From Rhodospirillales bacterium (GTDB lineage Bacteria; Pseudomonadota; Alphaproteobacteria; Acetobacterales; Acetobacteraceae): a stretch of 5,483 bases of DNA. The notes under the pieces were generated by a model. That model had not been told where the DNA came from, ran no database searches, and saw nothing but the letters and a program-made list of their open reading frames with translations. Shown here one piece after another: positions 1 through 5,483 of the stretch. Position 1 is the first letter of the stretch. Each line of letters begins with the position of its first letter. A program made the position numbers and the translations under genes. The stretch spans positions 1 through 5,483 of the forward strand of contig JAGWOU010000166.1 of assembly GCA_028870815.1 (NCBI GenBank), in the 5' to 3' direction.

Positions 1-1971
1 CAGCCAGCCGGTGCCCGCCAGCGCCTGCGCGGCGGCTTCCGCCATGTCGCCCTTCTTGAGGTGTTCCAGCCGTTGTGCGGCCTGCTCGCCATTGGCTTCG
101 CGTACGGCCTCGAGGATGCGGGCCTTCGTCACCCGGCCGAGGTAATTGTCCACATTCGGCGCCCAGCCCGCAGCGGCCAGGTCTAGCGCCAGAATTTCCG
201 CCAGCCGCCCGGCATGCGCCAGTGCGCGGGGCCGGCGGTTATAGGCATCATGCGTGGCATTCAACGTCAGTGCCACGCAATGCGCGAACAAGGCCTCGCG
301 GCTGTCGCTGTCGAACCCAGACAGAATATCCCAAAGCTCTGCTGCATCTTCGGGCAATTGCGCCGCCCAGCCCTGATGCCGGGCGTCAACGCGTTCGGCC
401 AAAGCCGTATCGCCCAAACCCGGCGCCTGGGCCCCGAACATCGCGCTCTTGGCCTCAACCTCCAGGCAGGATTCCGCGCCATAGCGATAGAACAGCCGCA
501 GGCACAGCGCGTGCAGCAGCGCCAGATAGGCAATGCCGGGCTCGTTACCCAACGCCTCGCGCAACGCCAGCGTGCGATAAGCGGTGAGTTCTGTCAGCAG
601 CCGGTCAGGCAAGGGCTTGAGCCCGTCTTCCTCTTCGGGCTCGGGCTCAGCTTCCGCCCCGCCGCCAATATAGTCGGTGATCACTCTGGAATCCGCGCGG
701 CCGGGCTCGATGTCATCGGCAGCGTCGTATCCGTCCTGCCCCTGCGCGCTGCCCTCCCCTGCGAAGGCAACTTCATTAGCTTCCTCAACCGCCAGCGGTT
801 CATCCTCGGGCCGGACATAGCCGCGCTCGACCCGCAGCTGGCCGCTGCCATCGATGCTGACAAAGACGCCCGCCATTGCGATCTCGGCGGGGTCGTAAAC
901 CGGCGGGCGTTGGGTCAGCGCGTCGATCTCCGCATCGATCTCATTAAGACGGGTATCAGCATCGTCGGAGATTTCATCCGCCGCGGCGGCTTCTTCCTCG
1001 ATCCGCTCCGCCTCAGCCCGCAGCGCCTCGACCTGGGCGATCTCGTCTTCCGTCAGCGGACGGCGCGTGCCCGGAATGCGCCGAAGGCCGTAATTATGGC
1101 CATAGGGGAACTCGCTGGCCTGTTCGACCCATTTCCAGCCCTCGGCGCGGATGGCATCGGCATCGCGCTCCAGCTTCTCTGCCACCACGCGTGCCAGCAG
1201 ACCGCTATCCTGCAGCCAGCCGCCATCGTCCTGCTGGAACAGATCACGCATGATCGGGCCACCCGCCGCGACATACTCTTCACCGGCATATTGCGCCCGC
1301 TTGTCGGAGGCGCGCACCGCGCCTTCGGTCAGTAGGCGGCGGATCTGATAGGGTTCTTTGTTGTAGGAACGCTGCATCGCCTCCCAAACAGTTTCCTGGC
1401 GCTGATGGTCAGGGCTGACAGAGAAGGCCATCAGTTGCTCAAGGCTCATCTCGTCCTCGGCATAGACTTCCAGCAGCCGGGGCGAGACAGCAGCCAGGCG
1501 CAGGCGCTGTTTCACCACCGAAACCGGCACGAAGAACACCGCCGCGATCTCCTCCTCGCTCTGCCCCTTCTCGCGCAGCGCCTGAAACGCCCGGAACTGA
1601 TCCAGCGGATGCAGCGGCGCACGCTGGACATTCTCCGCCAGACTGTCTTCCTCGGCGATACCTTCGGTACGGATGATGCACGGGACGGGCGCAGTCTTGG
1701 CTAGGCGCTTTTGCCGCACCAGCAATTCCAGCGCCCGATAACGCCGCCCGCCGGCGGGGATTTCGAACATGCCGGTCTCGGTGCCCTTATCGTCGAGCAC
1801 CGGCCGCACGGTGATGCTCTGCAGCAGCGTGCGCCGGGCGATATCCGCCGCCAGCTCCTCGATCGACACTCCGGCCTTTACCCGGCGGATATTGGCCTGG
1901 CTCAGCACCAGCCGGTCGAAGGGAATATCGCGAGAGGCGCTCAGCGTGATCTTCTGAACAGTTTTAGCCAT
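1..1971 (-). CDS. ParB/RepB/Spo0J-family DNA-binding protein, large plasmid/ICE type (3' end outside window)
   Basis: The frame is open from ATG 1971 to the left edge with no stop, giving 657 residues without the C-terminus. An N-terminal ParB domain (about 18-120) carries GGRRYRA at 74-80 and ENVQR at 113-117, the signatures of the ParB nucleotide (CTP)-binding fold. A helix-turn-helix region follows at about 134-168. Next come a Glu/Ala-rich probable coiled coil (about 308-352), an acidic linker rich in Glu and Pro (about 437-452) and a helical C-terminal domain. It is much longer than a chromosomal ParB (roughly 300 residues) and resembles the long ParB-like proteins of alphaproteobacterial plasmids and integrative elements. 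The start is supported by GGAG 8 nt upstream and by the structured leader ending there. A terminator separates it from the DUF932 gene, so it is its own transcription unit. Without a visible parA, a role in segregation is only inferred; gene regulation or another ParB-fold CTPase role is possible. Confidence 0.9.
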   Translation of the reverse strand, partial: MAKTVQKITLSASRDIPFDRLVLSQANIRRVKAGVSIEELAADIARRTLLQSITVRPVLDDKGTETGMFEIPAGGRRYRALELLVRQKRLAKTAPVPCIIRTEGIAEEDSLAENVQRAPLHPLDQFRAFQALREKGQSEEEIAAVFFVPVSVVKQRLRLAAVSPRLLEVYAEDEMSLEQLMAFSVSPDHQRQETVWEAMQRSYNKEPYQIRRLLTEGAVRASDKRAQYAGEEYVAAGGPIMRDLFQQDDGGWLQDSGLLARVVAEKLERDADAIRAEGWKWVEQASEFPYGHNYGLRRIPGTRRPLTEDEIAQVEALRAEAERIEEEAAAADEISDDADTRLNEIDAEIDALTQRPPVYDPAEIAMAGVFVSIDGSGQLRVERGYVRPEDEPLAVEEANEVAFAGEGSAQGQDGYDAADDIEPGRADSRVITDYIGGGAEAEPEPEEEDGLKPLPDRLLTELTAYRTLALREALGNEPGIAYLALLHALCLRLFYRYGAESCLEVEAKSAMFGAQAPGLGDTALAERVDARHQGWAAQLPEDAAELWDILSGFDSDSREALFAHCVALTLNATHDAYNRRPRALAHAGRLAEILALDLAAAGWAPNVDNYLGRVTKARILEAVREANGEQAAQRLEHLKKGDMAEAAAQALAGTGWL

Positions 1972-2040
1972 GGGAAAAACTCCATGACGGGCAGCCGGAG
2001 GACTCTCCTGACCTATCAACCCGTCATGAACCGCCCAGCC
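1972..2040 (-). promoter_or_regulatory. Structured 5' leader of the parB-like gene, including its RBS
   Basis: In the minus-strand transcript, a 9-nt arm (complement of 2028-2020, CATGACGGG) pairs perfectly with a second arm (complement of 1991-1983, CCCGTCATG) across a 28-nt loop. The loop holds an inner hairpin, GGAG-AGTC-CTCC (1997-2008). The Shine-Dalgarno GGAG (1983-1980) begins with the last base of the outer stem and lies 8 nt before ATG 1971. A GCTGGGC box (complement of 2039-2033) lies 4 nt upstream of the stem. The same architecture, with the same loop length and box spacing, precedes the DUF932 gene at 3351-3417. The structure and its repetition are seen directly; a regulatory role is inferred. 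It should be compared with published candidate RNA motifs upstream of plasmid/ICE genes, for example the DUF3085 motif, which I recall but cannot match here. Confidence 0.72.
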
Positions 2041-2069
2041 GCCCTCTACCTCTGCTGCCCGGTGCCAAG

Positions 2070-2105
2070 AAAAAAGCCGTGGACAGGAACCCGGCCCACG
2101 GCTTT
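2070..2105 (-). terminator. Rho-independent terminator of the DUF932 gene
   Basis: The arms 2105-2096 (AAAGCCGTGG read on the minus strand) and 2082-2073 (CCACGGCTTT) are a perfect 10-bp inverted repeat around a 13-nt loop. The distal arm runs into six consecutive T on the minus strand (2075-2070). It starts 28 nt after the DUF932 stop codon and ends well before the parB leader. It should therefore end the DUF932 transcript and make parB a separate unit. The T tract exists in the minus orientation only. Confidence 0.9.
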
Positions 2106-2132
2106 CGCAAAACCACAAAGCACCAAGCGTGC

Positions 2133-3350
2133 TTATCCCACGCGGTCGAGCAACAGCTTCGCCTTGCCCTCCAACTCCAGCCGGGCATCCTGGTGCGGCC
2201 GGCTACGCGCCAAGGCGGTGATGCCCTGCACGAAGTCGAACACCGACTCCGGCGGATGGCCTTCCTCCTCCAGCACCGTGGCGATGATCTTCGCCGTCTC
2301 CCCCTTGCTGAAGCCCCTCTTGCGCAGAAACCCTTCGCGCTCGTCATCCTGGCGGGCAACGATCTGTTCCCGTGCCGCCTTGATGCCCGCCACGAAGGGC
2401 GCCGGCGAGGAATTAGCGAAGCGCCGCAGCGCCGGGGCCGCTTCATGGGCAAAACGCTGGGTCGCGAATTTGCTATGCCTTATGCTGATCTCCTGAAAAT
2501 TTTCTGCGCCCCAAATGTTCCGGTTGGCGCACACGGCGCGCAGATAGAAGGAGGCGATGCCCAGCGTCTTTGAGCCGACTTCGCTGTTCCAGCAATAGAA
2601 GCCCCGGAAATACAGATCAGGCTCACCATTGGGCAGGCGCCCCGCCTCGATCGGGTGGGTGTCATCGACCAGGAACAGGAAGACATCCCGGTCACTGGCA
2701 TAGAGCGTGGTAGTCTCCTTTGTCACATCCACATAGGGGTTATGGGTCATGGTCGACCAATCCAGCACGCCCGGCACCTTCCAATTCGTGTCACCGGTGC
2801 CGTTGCCTGCAATGCGCATCACCGCCGCCACCAGTTCATGGTCCCAGATCCGGCCATAATCCGGGCCGGTGACAGCACGCAGTTCCACCCGTCCATCATC
2901 GGTCTCCAGGGTTTTGACCAGTTCAGCGCGGTGATTGAGCAGCCCGTGCTGCAGATTGATCCCGGCCAAGGATGCGGGCAGATCGCGCAAATAGCCCGCG
3001 GGAGCGCCCACCAGCCCGCAGAGCTGGCCGAAGCTCCAGTGGGTTGGCGCCACCGGCCGCTCCTGCCCCGGCACAATCAGGGCCAGGCGTTCGCCATCGT
3101 CGCGCCGGGCCTCTATCCGGATCGCCCGGCTTTCCACCGTCCTGGCCTCGGCCCGCTCGGCTCGGCCACGCACCGCGCCATATAATTCCGGCAAGGACAG
3201 AAACCGCTCATCGTCGGGCCGCGAGAACCATTCCGACGACACCCTGCACAGCCGCTCGCCGCGGCTGACATCGACCTTAAAACCCACCGGCCCAGCCCGG
3301 CCCGCGCTCGCCCCAACCACCGCCACCGCGGCAGACGCATTGATATCCAC
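2133..3350 (-). CDS. DUF932-family plasmid/phage-type protein
   Basis: This encodes 405 residues from GTG 3350 to TAA 2135-2133. GTG is chosen because GGAG (3361-3358) lies 7 nt upstream, matching the parB arrangement, and because the upstream ATG in the leader is in another frame. The sequence resembles the DUF932 family of plasmid and phage proteins of unknown biochemical function. The most family-like part is about residues 100-300, with TNWKVPGVLDW (188-198), a DRDVFLFLVDD segment (220-230) and GFYCWNSEVGSKTLGI (250-265), followed by YLRAVCANRNIWG (269-281). The C-terminal third is charged and helical. There is no signal peptide or membrane segment, so it is probably cytosolic. In my knowledge of such elements, DUF932 genes often sit beside ParB-like genes in alphaproteobacterial plasmid and ICE backbones, as here. 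It has its own leader and terminator. No function is assigned. Confidence 0.87.
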   Translation of the reverse strand: MDINASAAVAVVGASAGRAGPVGFKVDVSRGERLCRVSSEWFSRPDDERFLSLPELYGAVRGRAERAEARTVESRAIRIEARRDDGERLALIVPGQERPVAPTHWSFGQLCGLVGAPAGYLRDLPASLAGINLQHGLLNHRAELVKTLETDDGRVELRAVTGPDYGRIWDHELVAAVMRIAGNGTGDTNWKVPGVLDWSTMTHNPYVDVTKETTTLYASDRDVFLFLVDDTHPIEAGRLPNGEPDLYFRGFYCWNSEVGSKTLGIASFYLRAVCANRNIWGAENFQEISIRHSKFATQRFAHEAAPALRRFANSSPAPFVAGIKAAREQIVARQDDEREGFLRKRGFSKGETAKIIATVLEEEGHPPESVFDFVQGITALARSRPHQDARLELEGKAKLLLDRVG

Positions 3351-3417
3351 GACACTTCTCCATGACAGGCGCCGGAAGCCTCTCCTCCGGACTAAAACCT
3401 GTCATGAAGTGCCCAGC
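3351..3417 (-). promoter_or_regulatory. Structured 5' leader of the DUF932 gene, including its RBS
   Basis: The outer stem pairs CATGACAGG (complement of 3406-3398 is this arm) with CCTGTCATG (complement of 3369-3361): 9 perfect pairs around a 28-nt loop, the same geometry as the parB leader. The inner hairpin is GGAG-AGGC-TTCC (3374-3385), 4 pairs if G-U is allowed. An alternative 5-bp pairing CCGGA/TCCGG (3372-3376 with 3386-3390) is possible in this copy. GGAG starts on the last base of the outer stem and lies 7 nt before GTG 3350. The GCTGGGC box (complement of 3417-3411) is 4 nt upstream of the stem, as in the other copy. The differences from the parB copy keep the pairing, which supports selection at the RNA level. 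Confidence 0.72.
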
Positions 3418-3532
3418 TCAACTCTCACTCTCAGGCCCGGAACCGAGGCCATAAATCGCCACGGTATCGATCGCGGAAATTGCCGGATCGACTTCTGCAG
3501 CGAACGAGTCCATAAACCAAAAATAGGCATCG
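3418..3532. other. Divergent intergenic region, upstream of the DUF932 leader
   Basis: No gene was recognised here. The DUF932 promoter should lie in this stretch on the minus strand, but I see no convincing -35/-10 pair. The region is visibly more AT-rich than the flanking genes, especially 3510-3530, as expected for a promoter region or an element boundary. A short 6-bp inverted repeat, TCGATC (3467-3472) and GATCGA (3486-3491), is present and may be chance. Confidence 0.5.
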
Positions 3533-3562
3533 TTGGCCTGTTTGCCTTGCCCGATCTATGAT
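3533..3562 (+). promoter_or_regulatory. Probable sigma70-type promoter reading right
   Basis: TTGGCC (3533-3538) is followed after 18 bases by TATGAT (3557-3562). The -10 box matches the consensus at five of six positions and the -35 box at four of six. Transcription would begin near 3569, about 25 nt before the ATG of the broken response regulator, and would read through to the DedA-PAP2 gene. This is a consensus match only. Confidence 0.5.
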
Positions 3563-3592
3563 TGACCGGCACGCTTTATCAAAAGAACGGAC

Positions 3593-3853
3593 ATGCAGCT
3601 TCTATTGGCCGAAAATGAACAGAAGACGATCGAGTACCTCACCAAGGGGCTGCGTGAGGATGGCCACGCCGTGGACGCGGTGGGCAACGGCGCGGACGCG
3701 CTGGCCTTGGCGCTCGCCGGTTAGTTCGGCGCGATCATTCGGGATGTGAAGCTGCCCGGCCTGGATAGCTCGGAGGTGCTAAAACGTCCGCGCACCGCCG
3801 AGCGGAGCACGCCGGTGTTGTTCCTCACCGCACTGGACCATGCTCGTCGTGCT
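3593..3853 (+). pseudogene. Broken OmpR/PhoB-class response regulator, CusR/CzcR-like receiver domain only
   Basis: From ATG 3593 the frame reads like the receiver domain of heavy-metal two-component regulators. It opens with MQLLLAENE, then EYLTKGLREDGHAVDAV (14-30), IIRDVKLPGLD (48-58) and TPVLFLTALD (73-82). Codon 44 is TAG (3722-3724), where relatives have Asp or Glu in the G-D/E-Y-D segment; a single GAG to TAG change would explain it. The phosphoacceptor Asp51 and the conserved Thr79 remain. The acidic pocket normally read as VEDE is AENE here, so one aspartate is lost. Homology stops after about residue 83, so the conserved lysine and the whole winged-helix DNA-binding half are missing. 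No histidine kinase gene follows. With both a stop and a truncation it cannot make a working regulator. Its family is clear; its original target (copper, zinc/cobalt/cadmium or another signal) is not. Confidence 0.85.
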
Positions 3854-4023
3854 TTTGTTTCAGGCGGCCTGGACGCCCGAGCAGAAACCGATCTCGTCAT
3901 TGCTGCAGGAGACCGTCAGCGTGAGGAGTACAACTACGCACGCAACTGCAAACGGCGAAACTCTCCTTGGCCGTGCTACTTGGGCGCTGCTTGCCCGTTA
4001 ACGGCTGAGCGATTCGCTGAAAT
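3854..4023 (+). other. Unrecognised junction between the regulator relic and the DedA-PAP2 gene
   Basis: The pseudogene frame stays open through this stretch to TGA 4025-4027, but the translation no longer resembles a response regulator. A second frame gives a 53-codon ORF (ATG 3840 to TAA 3999-4001) beginning MLVVLLFQAAW, a short hydrophobic start that matches nothing I recognise. The stretch probably marks the deletion or rearrangement point that removed the regulator's DNA-binding half and any sensor kinase. No clear inverted repeat, IS end or tRNA is visible. Confidence 0.4.
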
Positions 4024-5483
4024 ATGAAGGGACACATCCCGCCCATGGGTCTGCTGCACGCTTTTGTTGCCGCCATCATTACTTTTGCTGCCGCGCACCG
4101 GCTTCTGGCTTATGGCCTGGCCTTTCTGCTCGCTGGCGCGGAGACGTTTCCGGTTGTCGGCGCCTTGGTGCCCGGCACGGCAATCATCGTTGGGCTTGGC
4201 GCGCTGATATCAGGCGGCGCGCTGGCGATGTGGCCACTGATCGGGTTCACAGCCTTCGGAGCCCTTACAGGTGATGGCCTCTCCTATCTGTTCGGCCGCC
4301 ACTACAAGCAACAGGCCATGGGATTGTGGCCACTGCGCGCGCGGCCTGGCCTGCTGGGGGCGGGGGAAGCATTCTTCGCCCGCCATGGTAGCAAGGCGGT
4401 GCTGATTTCTCGCTTTTTGCCTGGCGTGCGGGCCGCGATTCCCATGGTGGCGGGCATGGCAGGCATGTCCGCCGTCAGGTTCTATGTGGTCGATGTTTGC
4501 GCCGCTGCGTTGTTCGCGCTGGCACATATCTGGTTCGGCATGGCGCTGGGCGCCTCCTTGAGCATACTGCACGCAATTGCCGGGCGGCTGGCGGTACTAG
4601 CGCTTATTCTGGCGGCTTCACTGGCGCTGGTGGTATGGCTGACGCCGCGGATCATCCGGCGGTCTATGGCGCTGCTGGCGCGTCTGCGCGGGCCGGTGCG
4701 GCAATGGGCTGGGGCCGGCGACGGCTGGGCCCGGCGGTTGGTCAGCTCGGCGCTCGACCCGGAGCGGCCAGAAACGCTAGGCCTGCTGGTGCTGGGCGCG
4801 GCTCTCATCGGGGGCCTTTGGCTGTTCTTCGGCGTGCTGCAGGATGTTATCGCCGGAGACCCGCTGGTGCGCGCGGATGCCGCGATCTTCCACTTCCTGC
4901 AGTCCCTGCGCACGCCTGCGATCGATCAGGTGATGGTCGCCATTACTGAACTGGGTGATGCGGCGGTCGTCATTCCTGTATTTTTGGTGACACTGGCCTG
5001 GCTTGTTTGGCGGCGTGCGTGGCGCGCGGCTTTTTATGGGTTTGCCGCGGTGGCCGGGGCAAGCCTGTTTGCGTTTCTGATGAAGATCACCTTGCAGTAT
5101 GCCAGACCCTCAACCGGTTTTACGGGGTGGGACTCCTATTCCTTCCCCAGCGGCCACGCTACGGCCAGCACGGCCCTATACGGATTTCTGGTGGTTTTGA
5201 TTTGCAGGGAGGCGGGAGCGCGCGCCCGCGTGCTGGTCACGCTGGGGGCGGTCTTACTGGTTGGCGCCATTGCCTTCTCGCGGCTTTATCTCGGTGCGCA
5301 CTGGCTTTCGGACGTGACGGCAGGATTGGCGTTCGGCGTAGCCTGGGTGGCATTGCTGGGAATCGTTTATTTGCAGCATGCGCGCAGCGAGGTTGGCGCC
5401 CGCGGCCTCGGGGCGGCAGCGCTGGCCGCATTGCTTGTGGCCGCCGGGCTGCATATCGGGACCAAACACGCCGCAGATATGCG
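4024..5483 (+). CDS. DedA family / PAP2 phosphatase fusion membrane protein (3' end outside window)
   Basis: The frame is open from ATG 4024 to the right edge, giving 486 residues. The N-terminal DedA domain (about 10-205) shows ETFPVVGALVPGT (40-52), GDGLSYLFGRHY (83-94) and FFARHGSKAVLISRFLPGVRAAIP (117-140), as in DedA transporters linked to undecaprenyl-phosphate or phospholipid flipping. A basic linker (about 207-250) leads into a PAP2 domain. It has all three phosphatase motifs: K354-X6-RP (to 362), PSGH (375-378) and SR-X5-H-X3-D (S419, R420, H426, D430). Several hydrophobic helices place it in the inner membrane. The likely role is dephosphorylation and recycling of a lipid phosphate such as undecaprenyl pyrophosphate, with transport by the DedA half; the exact substrate is unknown. 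Similar bifunctional proteins often continue into an LssY-like domain, which cannot be seen here. ATG 4024 overlaps the TGA of the decayed upstream frame (ATGA). ATG 4045, with AAGGGA 12 nt upstream, is an alternative start. Confidence 0.9.
   Translation, partial: MKGHIPPMGLLHAFVAAIITFAAAHRLLAYGLAFLLAGAETFPVVGALVPGTAIIVGLGALISGGALAMWPLIGFTAFGALTGDGLSYLFGRHYKQQAMGLWPLRARPGLLGAGEAFFARHGSKAVLISRFLPGVRAAIPMVAGMAGMSAVRFYVVDVCAAALFALAHIWFGMALGASLSILHAIAGRLAVLALILAASLALVVWLTPRIIRRSMALLARLRGPVRQWAGAGDGWARRLVSSALDPERPETLGLLVLGAALIGGLWLFFGVLQDVIAGDPLVRADAAIFHFLQSLRTPAIDQVMVAITELGDAAVVIPVFLVTLAWLVWRRAWRAAFYGFAAVAGASLFAFLMKITLQYARPSTGFTGWDSYSFPSGHATASTALYGFLVVLICREAGARARVLVTLGAVLLVGAIAFSRLYLGAHWLSDVTAGLAFGVAWVALLGIVYLQHARSEVGARGLGAAALAALLVAAGLHIGTKHAADM

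Noticed and set aside
214..1335. A 373-codon plus-strand open frame opposite the parB-like gene
   Set aside because: It lies in the same codon register as the parB frame on the other strand, where GC-rich coding sequence tends to leave the antisense frame open. The parB frame has clear family motifs; this one has none.
1972..2040. Leader inverted repeat as a transcription terminator
   Set aside because: Nine pairs are separated by 28 nt, and there is no T tract right after the stem; the T run that follows is part of the short spacer after GGAG, before the ATG. The position right at the start codon and the repeat before DUF932 fit a leader better.
2040..2068. TTGGCA (minus strand 2068-2063) as a -35 box for parB
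   Set aside because: It has no acceptable -10 at 16-18 nt; the sequence there is AGGGCG. It also abuts the terminator T tract. The parB promoter remains unplaced.
1711..2573. Plus-strand open frames crossing the parB start, the terminator and the DUF932 3' end
   Set aside because: They run across two leaders and a terminator of well-supported minus-strand genes, with low-complexity Arg/Ser/Pro-rich translations and no recognisable domain.
3850..4000. Minus-strand frame with a hydrophobic stretch and an LTVSC lipobox-like motif
   Set aside because: The frame is only about 43 codons between stops and has no usable start codon before the hydrophobic stretch, so it is most likely chance.
4210..4913. 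Minus-strand open frames opposite the DedA-PAP2 gene
   Set aside because: They overlap a gene with diagnostic motifs on the plus strand and give translations without domain features.

Overview
The window is GC-rich and carries genes typical of accessory DNA (plasmids, integrative elements, genomic islands) in Alphaproteobacteria. A sphingomonad or related host is the best guess. It rests on recalled resemblance of the ParB-like, DUF932 and DedA-PAP2 proteins to alphaproteobacterial homologues, with no search done.

Left two thirds (1-3417), minus strand: two separately transcribed genes read leftwards. The first, at 3350-2133, is a 405-residue DUF932-type protein of plasmids and phages. It ends in a strong intrinsic terminator (2105-2070). 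The second starts at 1971 and runs off the left edge. It is a large ParB/RepB/Spo0J-family protein, of which 657 residues are visible. It has the ParB CTP-binding-type motifs, a helix-turn-helix region, a coiled coil, an acidic linker and a long C-terminal domain. No parA gene is in the window.

The most interesting signal is that both genes are preceded by the same structured leader. Each has a 9-bp outer stem with a 28-nt loop, an inner 4-bp hairpin inside that loop, and a Shine-Dalgarno that begins on the last base of the stem. A conserved GCTGGGC box lies 4 nt upstream of the stem. The two copies differ at one outer-stem pair by a compensatory change (C-G to U-A) and at one inner-stem pair by G-C to G-U. 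This points to selection on an RNA structure, probably a cis-regulatory leader shared by genes of one mobile-element regulon.

Middle (3418-4023): the divergent intergenic region holds a good sigma70-type promoter reading right (3533-3562). It leads into a broken CusR/CzcR-type response regulator, which has an in-frame TAG at codon 44, has lost one pocket aspartate and lacks its whole DNA-binding half. About 170 bp of unrecognised sequence follows.

Right (4024-5483), plus strand: an open-ended gene for a membrane protein that fuses a DedA domain to a PAP2 phosphatase domain with all three catalytic motifs intact. The window ends before its C-terminus. The right side looks like the remnant of an envelope or metal-stress locus that lost its regulator, next to a mobile-element maintenance module on the left.
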